Below, piece after piece: positions 15,285 through 22,470 of a DNA stretch of 22,470 nt. The DNA is taken from assembly GCA_030158535.1 (NCBI GenBank), contig JAOASV010000001.1, forward strand, positions 1 through 22,470, given 5' to 3'. The DNA is from Sediminibacterium sp. (GTDB lineage Bacteria > Bacteroidota > Bacteroidia > Chitinophagales > Chitinophagaceae). The position numbers and the translations under genes are program-made. The notes under the pieces were generated by a model. That model saw nothing but the letters and a program-made list of their open reading frames with translations. It had not been told where the DNA came from and searched no databases. Positions within the stretch are counted from its first letter, which is position 1. Every line of letters begins with the position of its first letter.

Positions 15285-16916
15285 ATGGAAAAAAACAGAT
15301 TCACTGAGTATACCCCACCTCCAACTACAGGCTTACAACCCTATGCTGGTAGTTTTGGGGCAACTGAACTCAGGCATCTTTTACGAAGAACCCTTTTTGG
15401 TGCCACAAAAGCCGATATGGCATATTTCTCTGGCAAATCTGTTACACAGGTTGTTGGTGAATTATTGAATCCTACGGCGCCGTTACCGGCGCCTCCGGTA
15501 AAAGAATATGTAGTAGCAGCTACTACGCTCGTTCCTGATACAAATATTGCAGCGGGAAGCACTTGGGTGGGTGATATTAACAATGACGGCACCATTGCTA
15601 GTTATAGACGGGCATCGTTTAAAAAATGGTGGGTTGGAAATCTTATCAATCAAGACAGAAGCATTCGTGAAAAAATGACGCTTTTTTGGCACAATCATTT
15701 TGCCACGGAAACCAATGACATTAGCAATGCGCAATACGTTTACAAACATCATCATTTGCTACGCACCAGTGCACTTGGTAATTTCAAAACACTTACAAAA
15801 AATATAACCCTTGATCCGGGCATGCTCGTTTATTTAAATGGGCAGTACAATACCCTTACGGCTCCTGACGAAAACTACGCGCGTGAAATTCAAGAACTTT
15901 TTTGTTGTGGGAAGGGGCCAGACTCTTTGTATACAGAGGCGGATGTAAAAGCGGCAGCCAGGGTATTAACAGGATGGCGAAATAATGCGACCACATTAAG
16001 TGCTTATTTTACTGCATCCAGACATGACGCTGGTAATAAAACATTTTCATCTTTTTATAATAATACAGTTATCACCGGTCGTAATACTGCTACAGCAGGG
16101 GAACAGGAATTAGATGATTTGCTAAATATGATTTTTGCTACGCAAGAAGTGGCCAAATACATGTGCAGAAGGCTTTACAGGTGGTTTGTGTATTATGATA
16201 TTGATGATACAGTCGAGCAAAATATTATTACACCACTCGCTAATTTATTTCGCTCCAGTAATTATGAAATACTTCCGGTCTTAGATATGCTTTTAAAAAG
16301 CGAACATTTTTTTGATACATTGTCTAGAGGTTGTGTTATTAAAAGCCCTGCCGAACTCGTGATTGGATTTTGCAGAGAATCGGAAATTGTTTTTCAGCCT
16401 GATACAGATTATGTAACCAATTATGGATTTTATAATTACATGGTTAGTTGGCTTAGTAATATGCAACAAAACTTAGGTGATCCTCCTGATGTAAGTGGAT
16501 GGAAGGCTTATTACCAAGAGCCTCAATTCAATGAAATCTGGATCAATAGTGATACGCTACCTAAGCGTAATCAGTTTACGGATACGCTACTAGTTAACGG
16601 TTATACGTTTAATAGTAAAAAAATTCAACTTGATACACTTGCCTATGCAAAAACCTTTGCTAATCCTGGCGATCCAAATGCATTTATTGCAGAATTAACA
16701 GAACGCTTACTCGGGCTTGATATCTCTGCTGCATCAAAGGCGCAGCTAAAAAAAGACATCTTACTAAATGGTCAAAGCCTAGATATTTATTGGACGCAGG
16801 CCTGGGATTTATACATATCAACACCAACCAACGCTGCCAATACTACTTCGGTTCGTACTAAAATACGCGACCTTATAAAATATTTAATGAATCTAGCCGA
16901 GTATCAACTAGCCTAA
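15285..16916 (+). CDS. DUF1800 family protein
   Basis: A member of a widespread family of unknown function almost always found beside DUF1501. The family signatures are present: ELRHLLRRTLFGATKADM (28-45), REKMTLFWHNHFATE (128-142), DPGMLVYLNGQYN (177-189), PDENYAREIQELF (194-206) and DVKAAARVLTGWR (220-232), then NLGDPPDVSGWKAYY further on. The start has no signal peptide and no hydrophobic segment, and an in-frame TAA at 15267-15269 rules out a longer N-terminus in this sequence. It has no T9SS sorting domain either. It is 12 bases upstream of the DUF1501 gene, so they are one operon. The Cys-Cys at 207-208 sits where I expect 'TL' in relatives. The ATG at 15285 is supported by that stop. 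Confidence 0.9.
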   Translation: MEKNRFTEYTPPPTTGLQPYAGSFGATELRHLLRRTLFGATKADMAYFSGKSVTQVVGELLNPTAPLPAPPVKEYVVAATTLVPDTNIAAGSTWVGDINNDGTIASYRRASFKKWWVGNLINQDRSIREKMTLFWHNHFATETNDISNAQYVYKHHHLLRTSALGNFKTLTKNITLDPGMLVYLNGQYNTLTAPDENYAREIQELFCCGKGPDSLYTEADVKAAARVLTGWRNNATTLSAYFTASRHDAGNKTFSSFYNNTVITGRNTATAGEQELDDLLNMIFATQEVAKYMCRRLYRWFVYYDIDDTVEQNIITPLANLFRSSNYEILPVLDMLLKSEHFFDTLSRGCVIKSPAELVIGFCRESEIVFQPDTDYVTNYGFYNYMVSWLSNMQQNLGDPPDVSGWKAYYQEPQFNEIWINSDTLPKRNQFTDTLLVNGYTFNSKKIQLDTLAYAKTFANPGDPNAFIAELTERLLGLDISAASKAQLKKDILLNGQSLDIYWTQAWDLYISTPTNAANTTSVRTKIRDLIKYLMNLAEYQLA

Positions 16917-16928
16917 AATCATCCCCCC

Positions 16929-18506
16929 ATGAAACGTAGAGATTTCTTAAAAAATACTGTCCCCGCTGGCGTAGTGATACCATCGCTTGTGGGTGGATTT
17001 TCGTTTAAGGCATTTGGTGCAGAAGATCCCATTGCACAATCACTCTTGCTTCCTGCCGCTATCGAAAATGATCACGTACTTGTTATCATTCAATTAAATG
17101 GCGGTAATGATGGATTAAATATGGTGATTCCGCTCGATAACTTTGCTAATTATGTAAAAGCGCGTACTAACATTTATATTCCGGAAGATAAAGTTTTGAA
17201 ATTATCAGGCGTTACCAAAGCTGGCTTACACCCTGCTATGACTGGTCTTCAGGCCATGTATGACGATGGCGAATTAAATATTGTACAATCTGTGGGTTAT
17301 CCGCAACCAAGTTTTTCTCACTTTAGGGCTACCGATATTTGGATGAGTGCGAGTGATAGTAATACGGTTGTCAATAGTGGATGGGCAGGAAGATTTTTAG
17401 ATGCTGAGTTTCCTAATTTTCCAAATGGATATCCCAATGCTACAATGACAGATCCACTAGCGATTCAAATTGGTTCTGCTACATCATTAACATTTCAGGG
17501 CCCTGCAGTGAGTATGGGTATGAGCATTAGTAACACATCTAGTTTTTATAATTTAATCAATGGTGTTCGTGATACGGCACCTAATACCCCCGCCGGAAAA
17601 GAATTAAACTTCGTGCGCATGGTGGCGCAACAAACACAGCAGTATGCATCCGTTATAAAAGATGCTGCAGCCAAAGTGCCAACACAAGTAACCTATCCAA
17701 CAAGTAATTCTTTGGCAGATCAATTAAAAATTGTTGCTAGACTTATTAAGGGTGGTTTAAAAACGCGTGTTTACATGGTTAATTTTGGCGGCTTTGATAC
17801 CCATGCGGTTCAAGTAAATGCTACAGACACCACCACTGGTGCACATGCAACATTATTAGGTAAAGTAAGTGATGCGATTAGGGCTTTTCAAAAAGACCTT
17901 AAATTTTTAGGTGTGGATGATCGTGTAGCGGGTATGACATTTTCTGAGTTTGGTAGACGCGTTAAATCCAATGGAAGTTCCGGTACCGACCATGGTGCAG
18001 CAGCGCCATTATTTGTTTTTGGAAAAAATGTAATTCCTGGTGTTTTAGGAGCTACGCCTAAATTTGGTGCTAACGTTACGGTTGGAGAAAATGTACCTTT
18101 TGAATTTGATTTTAGAAGTGTATATGCAACGCTACTGTCCAATTGGCTTTGCGTTTCTGATACCGACCTACAGCAAATCATGCTCAAAAATTTTCAAACA
18201 CTTCCACTCGTCAATGCAGCAGCATGTAAGAAAGCTGTTAATTTATCGGGCGAAGACTTAGTGCATAATTATCCCAATCCATTTACCAGCAAAACAGTTA
18301 TATCCTTTAAAACAGCTGGTGGCCATACCCTTATTCAGGTGATGGATATGTTAGGACGCGTAATTACGAATTTAACGGATCGTGATTATGCTGCTGGAAC
18401 CTATACGGTTGTATTTGATTCCGGTAGTCTTCCAACTGGGGTATATTATGCGAGGCTGCAAAACATGTCTGTGCAACAGGTGCACACGATGTTAAAAGTC
18501 AAATAG
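16929..18506 (+). CDS. DUF1501 family protein with Tat-type signal and T9SS type A sorting domain
   Basis: The DUF1501 family has a fold related to alkaline phosphatases and sulfatases, with unknown substrate. The N-terminus MKRRDFLKNTVPAGVVIPSL fits a twin-arginine signal (RRDFLK), with a likely cut after AFGA at residue 31. The body shows the family blocks QLNGGNDGLNMVIP (55-68), SFSHFRATDIWMSA (128-141), NFGGFDTHAVQ and TFSEFGRRVKSNGSSGTDHG. The last 80 or so residues are a type A T9SS sorting domain: YPNPF at 448-452, then a strand with MDMLGRVI, AAGTYTVVFD and LPTGVYYARL. It should therefore cross the inner membrane by Tat and the outer membrane by the T9SS whose motor is encoded upstream. 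It is the second gene of the DUF1800 operon. Confidence 0.93.
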   Translation: MKRRDFLKNTVPAGVVIPSLVGGFSFKAFGAEDPIAQSLLLPAAIENDHVLVIIQLNGGNDGLNMVIPLDNFANYVKARTNIYIPEDKVLKLSGVTKAGLHPAMTGLQAMYDDGELNIVQSVGYPQPSFSHFRATDIWMSASDSNTVVNSGWAGRFLDAEFPNFPNGYPNATMTDPLAIQIGSATSLTFQGPAVSMGMSISNTSSFYNLINGVRDTAPNTPAGKELNFVRMVAQQTQQYASVIKDAAAKVPTQVTYPTSNSLADQLKIVARLIKGGLKTRVYMVNFGGFDTHAVQVNATDTTTGAHATLLGKVSDAIRAFQKDLKFLGVDDRVAGMTFSEFGRRVKSNGSSGTDHGAAAPLFVFGKNVIPGVLGATPKFGANVTVGENVPFEFDFRSVYATLLSNWLCVSDTDLQQIMLKNFQTLPLVNAAACKKAVNLSGEDLVHNYPNPFTSKTVISFKTAGGHTLIQVMDMLGRVITNLTDRDYAAGTYTVVFDSGSLPTGVYYARLQNMSVQQVHTMLKVK

Positions 18507-18526
18507 GTTTGCGTTAAAATTCTTGC

Positions 18527-18534
18527 TTACTTTG
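18527..18534 (+). promoter_or_regulatory. Possible -7 box of the DUF2721 gene
   Basis: TTACTTTG has one mismatch to TAnnTTTG and ends four bases before the ATG at 18539. A TTTG at 18508-18511 is upstream, but the spacing of 15 bases is shorter than usual. The arrangement TTTGTATC directly before ATG resembles the one in front of the DUF4271 gene. Confidence 0.3.
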
Positions 18535-18538
18535 TATC

Positions 18539-18982
18539 ATGGAAATTAGTTTTAATACACCAGCCCTTCTTTTTCCGGCCATCAGTTTAATTATGCTAGC
18601 CTATACCAACAGGTTTTTAGCACTCAGTAGTAGGGTTAGAAGCTTGCATGATAAATACCAAAATCAAGAGCAAAAACATATCATACATGGACAAATTAAA
18701 AATTTGCGCTACCGCTTAAAGCTTATTAAAAATATGCAAGCACTTGGCGTGGTTACTTTTTTAGGATGTATCCTTTGTATGTACCTTATATATGTTCAGT
18801 ATATGTTAGCTGCAAATATTGTTTTTGCATTCAGCTTAATTTCTTTTTCTGCTTCTTTATTACTTTCACTTTTAGAAATTCAATTAAGTACCAAGGCCCT
18901 TGAGTTGGAGCTTAGTGATATGGAAGGTCTCGAAGATCCTTCTGTAATTGAATACTTTAAAAAGAAATTTGGCAAAGAATAA
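18539..18982 (+). CDS. DUF2721 family small membrane protein
   Basis: A 147-residue inner-membrane protein of a family without known function. It begins with a hydrophobic segment (NTPALLFPAISLIMLAYTNR, about 6-25), followed by a basic cytoplasmic helix with the family-typical LSSRVRSLH (29-37). Two closely spaced membrane helices come next, near 70-90 and 92-114, and the tail is acidic and charged. No catalytic residues stand out. It follows the DUF1501 gene by 32 bases and may be co-transcribed or have its own start-proximal promoter. It converges on the ABC exporter gene with only ten bases between the stops and no hairpin, so the two transcripts probably overlap. Confidence 0.85.
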   Translation: MEISFNTPALLFPAISLIMLAYTNRFLALSSRVRSLHDKYQNQEQKHIIHGQIKNLRYRLKLIKNMQALGVVTFLGCILCMYLIYVQYMLAANIVFAFSLISFSASLLLSLLEIQLSTKALELELSDMEGLEDPSVIEYFKKKFGKE

Positions 18983-18992
18983 GCCGCCCTAT

Positions 18993-20762
18993 TTAGCGCG
19001 TTACTTTTCTTTCTCCAATTTGTTGACGCCACATCGCAAAATAAAGTCCTTTCTCGGCGAGTAGTGCTTCGTGTGTTCCGGTTTCAACAATTTGACCTTT
19101 TTCTAATACATAAATACGGTTGGCATGCATGATGGTGCTTAACCTATGTGCAATCATCACCGTAATTTGCTCGCGCTCTTCAGAAATAGCATGAATAGTT
19201 CTAGTAATTTCTTCTTCTGTAATACTATCAAGTGATGAAGTTGCTTCGTCAAAAATAAGTAGGTGCGGATGTCTGAGAAGTGCACGTGCAATCGACAATC
19301 TTTGTTTTTCTCCTCCACTTAGTTTTAAACCGCCTTCTCCAATAATACTATCTAGCCCTTGCTCAGCCTTGGATAAAATAGAATGGCAACTTGCTTTCTC
19401 AAGTGCTACAATCATTTCGGCATCGGTTGCACTAGGGTATACAAAGCTTAAATTTTCTCTGATGGTGCCCGCAAATAATTGTGTATCCTGCGTAACAAAA
19501 CCAATTTGATTTCTGAGTTCTTCAAAATCGATATCGTTTTCTTTGGCGCCATTGTATTCGATATGCCCAATTTGAGGTCTATAAAGGCCTACCAGTAATT
19601 TAACAAGGGTGCTTTTGCCTGCACCTGATGGTCCAACGAAAGCAATGGTTTCACCTAGTTTAACATCAAATGAGATATTGTCAAGTGCCTTAAACTGTGC
19701 GCTTTGGTGTTGAAAAGAAACGCCCGAAAACGAAAGGGTTTGAACAGCGCCAACATTTATTGGATGTTCGGGTCTTGCTTCTACTTCACGACTCATTAGT
19801 TTATGAAAATTTTGAAGCGAAGCTTCTGCTTCTCTATAACTTAAAATAATGCTGCCAATTTCTTGAAGTGGTCCAAAAATGAAGAAGCTATAAAATTGCA
19901 GTGATATTAATTGGCCTACTGTTAATACGTCTCTATAAATAAGCCACATAAGTGTAAATGTGATTACTTGTCTCAAAAAATTAACAAGCGTCCCTTGTAT
20001 AAAACTGAGTGAACGAATACTTTTTACTTTTTTAAGTTCAAGTCCTAAAATTTTATAGGTATTGGTATTGAGTCTTTTTACTTCTTGGTCTGTTAAGCCT
20101 AAACTTTTTACAAGTTCAATATTTCGTAGGCTTTCGGTGGTGGTACCTGCAAGTGCAGTGGTTTCACCAACAATAGCTTTTTGAATTACTTTAATTTTTT
20201 TACTGAGTAAATTGGTAACGGCACCAATCAGTATAGCGCCACCTAAATAAATCGGAACAATCGACCAGTGTAGTCTGGTAGCATAAATAGATACAAATAC
20301 CACACTTACGATAATGCCAAATAGTACATTGGTAACATAGCCAATAAATTTTTCGGTGTCGGCTCTTACTTTTGTTAAAATAGAAAGTGTTTCACCGCTG
20401 CGTTGATCTTCAAAATCTTGATAGGGTAAACGCATGGAGTGTTGGAGTCCGTCGGTAAATATTTTAGCACCAAATTTTTGTATCACTACATTAACCGTGT
20501 AATCCTGAAAAGCCTTTGCTAGCCTACTTACCATGGCAGTGCCCACAAGTAAAAAAAGCATACCCATGATGCCTTTGATAAATTCGCTTTCAGATCTAAA
20601 ACTGCCGTCGGCATTGGTTTTTGCATGATTGGCAAACTGATCAATAAGCTTCCCAAATATCATGGGATCAAATAAAGAAAAAGTTTGGTTAATGCCTGCA
20701 AGTAGTAACGCTAAAAGGACTAGCCCTTTATAGGGCTTTAAATAGGTGATGAGTAATTTCAT
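18993..20762 (-). CDS. ABC exporter, fused membrane and ATPase domains
   Basis: A type IV (MsbA-like) half-transporter of 589 residues that should act as a dimer in the inner membrane, moving lipids, drugs or peptides outward; the substrate cannot be told from sequence. The membrane domain spans about 1-315 with six helices. The ATPase domain has Walker A GPSGAGKST (377-385), the Q-loop Gln425, the signature LSGGEKQ (481-487), Walker B LLIFDEA (501-507) with catalytic Glu506, and the H-loop His539. All catalytic residues are intact, so a homodimer would be functional. It starts 12 bases after engB and is probably co-transcribed with it. Confidence 0.93.
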   Translation of the reverse strand: MKLLITYLKPYKGLVLLALLLAGINQTFSLFDPMIFGKLIDQFANHAKTNADGSFRSESEFIKGIMGMLFLLVGTAMVSRLAKAFQDYTVNVVIQKFGAKIFTDGLQHSMRLPYQDFEDQRSGETLSILTKVRADTEKFIGYVTNVLFGIIVSVVFVSIYATRLHWSIVPIYLGGAILIGAVTNLLSKKIKVIQKAIVGETTALAGTTTESLRNIELVKSLGLTDQEVKRLNTNTYKILGLELKKVKSIRSLSFIQGTLVNFLRQVITFTLMWLIYRDVLTVGQLISLQFYSFFIFGPLQEIGSIILSYREAEASLQNFHKLMSREVEARPEHPINVGAVQTLSFSGVSFQHQSAQFKALDNISFDVKLGETIAFVGPSGAGKSTLVKLLVGLYRPQIGHIEYNGAKENDIDFEELRNQIGFVTQDTQLFAGTIRENLSFVYPSATDAEMIVALEKASCHSILSKAEQGLDSIIGEGGLKLSGGEKQRLSIARALLRHPHLLIFDEATSSLDSITEEEITRTIHAISEEREQITVMIAHRLSTIMHANRIYVLEKGQIVETGTHEALLAEKGLYFAMWRQQIGERKVTR

Positions 20763-20774
20763 AATAGGGTTTAA

Positions 20775-21410
20775 TTATTCAGCTGCTGTAGCTGCTTCGT
20801 TACAGGTAGCTATAAATGCTAACATTTCTTCACGACCTGTTTTTAATTCGGCGCTTGTTACAAAATGGCGCGGTAAAAATTGCCAACTCTCTTTTAAGAC
20901 ATTAAAGAAGCTTTCAATATTTCTTTTAACAACGCCAGGTTTTTCTTTATCAATTTTAGTAAACACGAGTGTAAACACAATGCCCCAGCTATCCAATTGG
21001 CTAATAAATTCTAAATCATTTTTTTGTGGACCATGTCTACTATCAATGAGTACAAAAACTTGTACCAGGTTTTCTCTTTTTTTGAAATAACCTTCAATCA
21101 TTTGTTCCCAGCGTCTTCTATCTGTTTGGGATCTTTTTGCATATCCGTATCCTGGTAAATCAACAATAAACCATTTATCCCTCGGTCCTTTTGCTTTAAG
21201 GGCGCTCTCTATTTCAAAGTGATTGATGAGTTGTGTTTTTCCGGGTGTGCCAGAAGTTTTAGCTAAGCTTTTCTGACCTGTAATCATATTAATTAAAGAA
21301 GACTTGCCTACATTACTGCGTCCTATAAATGCATATTCGGGCCTATCTGGCTTCGGGCATTTATCAAAACTAGGGCTAGAAACCAAATAGCTGGCTTTTG
21401 TAATTTCCAT
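20775..21410 (-). CDS. engB: Ribosome biogenesis GTPase EngB (YsxC/YihA)
   Basis: A small essential TRAFAC GTPase that assists late assembly of the large ribosomal subunit and has also been linked to cell division. All G motifs are present, numbered from the ATG at 21410: G1 GRSNVGKSS (30-38), the G2 region SGTPGKTQLINHF (53-65), G3 DLPGYGYAK (84-92), G4 TKID (151-154) and G5 TSA near the end. A TTG five codons upstream (21425) could extend it, but the ATG is preferred because the family begins with a short strand just before the ITKASYLVS-type segment. The length is 211 residues, which is normal. It is separated from the upstream haem protein gene by a terminator, so it needs its own promoter, which I could not place with confidence. 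Confidence 0.95.
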   Translation of the reverse strand: MEITKASYLVSSPSFDKCPKPDRPEYAFIGRSNVGKSSLINMITGQKSLAKTSGTPGKTQLINHFEIESALKAKGPRDKWFIVDLPGYGYAKRSQTDRRRWEQMIEGYFKKRENLVQVFVLIDSRHGPQKNDLEFISQLDSWGIVFTLVFTKIDKEKPGVVKRNIESFFNVLKESWQFLPRHFVTSAELKTGREEMLAFIATCNEAATAAE

Positions 21411-21427
21411 GCTGCAAGTTAACAAAA

Positions 21428-21453
21428 AGCCCGCTTAGTTTAGTAAGCGGGCT
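21428..21453 (-). terminator. Intrinsic terminator after the haem-binding protein gene
   Basis: AGCCCGCTTA (21428-21437) and TAAGCGGGCT (21444-21453) form a perfect ten-base stem with a six-base loop. On the minus strand the stem is followed by TTTTT. It begins 25 bases after the stop of the haem-binding protein gene, so it ends the gpmI-haem protein transcript ahead of engB. Confidence 0.85.
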
Positions 21454-21478
21454 AATAAAAGGGATAGACCAGGGTCTA

Positions 21479-21970
21479 TTAATTCTTTTTCTTGATTAAA
21501 CTATCTATTGGGTATGTAGCTTTCATAGAATCGAGTACAGACTGGGCCCAACTCGTTAAAACAACTCTTTCCTCTTGGGTTAATTTTGCTTCGTTGTGGA
21601 TGAGGCTGTATGACTCAAGCGGCATTTCACCTTCTTTTACCTGCTCAATTACCTCTTCCATTTTATGGTATTGCTTGCGCAGTTTATAATTGGCAAAATC
21701 ATCCAAATTGAAATGTTTTTTCCCATCTACAATATGGTCATTGATCCACCAAGCAAGCGGTTGAACACTGGCATACCATGGGTACTTTGAGTTATTGCTA
21801 TGACAATCATTACAAGCTTTTACTAAAATAGCATCCACTTCTTTGGACACAGGATATAGGGTTGCAATATTTTTCGAATGGTCGTCTGAAATATTTTTTT
21901 CGGGTCTAAAGGCTTGTAACACAAGTAAGACCACTACTAGTCCCAGCCCTATTTTTTTTAGTAAACTCAT
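21479..21970 (-). CDS. Membrane-anchored c-type haem-binding domain protein
   Basis: A 163-residue protein of the Bacteroidota haem-binding domain family. A hydrophobic N-terminal segment (LLKKIGLGLVVVLLVLQAF, 3-21) is either an uncleaved anchor or a signal sequence that places the rest in the periplasm. The covalent haem site is CNDCH, with C53, C56 and His57 as proximal ligand; Met116 in the GEMPL segment is a candidate distal ligand. The conserved NSKYPWYASVQPLAWWINDH block (60-79) marks this family. An electron-transfer or haem-sensing role is likely but not established. It is 12 bases downstream of gpmI, so they share a transcript that ends at the terminator near 21428-21453. Confidence 0.88.
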   Translation of the reverse strand: MSLLKKIGLGLVVVLLVLQAFRPEKNISDDHSKNIATLYPVSKEVDAILVKACNDCHSNNSKYPWYASVQPLAWWINDHIVDGKKHFNLDDFANYKLRKQYHKMEEVIEQVKEGEMPLESYSLIHNEAKLTQEERVVLTSWAQSVLDSMKATYPIDSLIKKKN

Positions 21971-21982
21971 GGTAGGTATTTT

Positions 21983-22470
21983 TTAAATTAAAATATTGCC
22001 GGTCATTTCTGCCGGTATTGGTAATTCCATTAATTGTAAAACAGTAGGTGCAATGTCTCCTAGCTTACCTGATTTAAGGGTTATTTTTAAATCATTGTCT
22101 ACTAGAAATAAAGGTACCAAATTTAATGTATGCGCCGTGTTAGGACTTCCATCTTCGTTGATCATAAAATCTGCATTGCCATGGTCTGCAGTAACAAGTA
22201 GGGTATACCCATGTGCAAGACCTGCTGTTACTACTCTTTCTACACAGGCATCAACGGTTTCTACTGCTTTAATGGCTGCCTCAAAAACGCCTGTATGGCC
22301 CACCATATCTGCGTTTGCATAGTTTAGACATATAAAATCTGCAGATTCGGCCTCTATTTCTGGTACCAATAAATCGGTGATACCAATGGCGCTCATTTCT
22401 GGTTGTAAATCATAGGTTGCTACTTTAGGAGAAGCCACCATAATTCTATTTTCTCCTTCAAAAGGTTTTT
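21983..22470 (-). CDS. gpmI: 2,3-bisphosphoglycerate-independent phosphoglycerate mutase, 3' part
   Basis: Interconverts 3- and 2-phosphoglycerate in glycolysis and gluconeogenesis with a manganese-dependent phosphoserine mechanism. Only the C-terminal 160 or so residues are in the window; the frame stays open to the edge (KPFEGENRI precedes the Met at 22441), so that ATG is internal. The catalytic serine and half of the metal ligands lie outside. Visible are the family segment RIMVASPKVATYDLQPEMSA, the metal-binding NADMVGHTG, TADHGNADFM and the His in NTAHTLNLVPLFL. The C-terminus GDIAPTVLQLMELPIPAEMT is typical. It heads the transcript that includes the haem-binding protein. Confidence 0.94.
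   Translation of the reverse strand, partial: KPFEGENRIMVASPKVATYDLQPEMSAIGITDLLVPEIEAESADFICLNYANADMVGHTGVFEAAIKAVETVDACVERVVTAGLAHGYTLLVTADHGNADFMINEDGSPNTAHTLNLVPLFLVDNDLKITLKSGKLGDIAPTVLQLMELPIPAEMTGNILI

Noticed and set aside
21411..21425. TTG start at 21425 for engB
   Set aside because: The ATG at 21410 better matches the family N-terminus, and the extra five residues would begin next to the terminator stem.
21464..21479. ATAGACC/GGTCTAT inverted repeat as a second terminator
   Set aside because: The two-base gap leaves too small a loop, it overlaps the stop codon, and the stronger hairpin just downstream already explains termination.
1..22470. Mobile element, CRISPR array, phage remnant or defence island
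   Set aside because: No transposase, integrase, repeat-spacer pattern, tRNA-linked repeat or defence gene family is visible, and gene content and composition look uniform.

Overview
The window is an AT-rich stretch of ordinary chromosome from a member of the Bacteroidota, most likely in or near the Chitinophagaceae (class-level placement is inference). The evidence is a complete gldK-gldL-gldM-gldN (porKLMN) type IX secretion operon, a cargo protein with a type A T9SS C-terminal sorting domain, Bacteroidota-only families (DUF4271, GldN), and several good matches to the Bacteroidota -7 promoter box TAnnTTTG. I see no tRNA, rRNA, CRISPR array, insertion sequence, phage gene or attachment site. 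No gap between genes exceeds 300 bases; the longest is 188 bases, in front of gldK.

Layout. 1-737: 3' part of gpsA. 752-1885 (minus): hemW. 1966-5808 (plus): DUF4271 membrane protein, hemD, and a YyaL-type DUF255 thioredoxin-fold protein. 5997-10777 (plus): gldK, gldL, gldM, gldN, closed by a hairpin that can also end uvrC. 15168 down to 10824 (minus): a tightly packed run of ECF sigma factor, a protein with one inner-membrane helix plus an outer-membrane barrel, a small lipoprotein, and uvrC. 15285-18506 (plus, divergent from the sigma factor): a DUF1800/DUF1501 pair, then a DUF2721 membrane protein. 22470 down to 18993 (minus): 3' part of gpmI, a c-type haem-binding protein, a terminator, engB and an ABC exporter.

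How the parts may fit together. GldL and GldM form the proton-driven inner-membrane motor of the T9SS, and GldK and GldN the periplasmic ring. Six kilobases away lies a likely client: the DUF1501 protein has a twin-arginine-type signal and a T9SS sorting domain. Its operon partner DUF1800 has no export signal, which suggests the two cross together as a folded complex. The divergent ECF sigma factor is followed by what looks like a one-polypeptide, envelope-spanning regulator, a candidate for sensing the outer membrane or the secretion load. These links are inferred from gene order and domain layout. The housekeeping genes (gpsA, hemW, hemD, uvrC, engB, gpmI) look intact and ordinary, apart from the two cut by the window edges.
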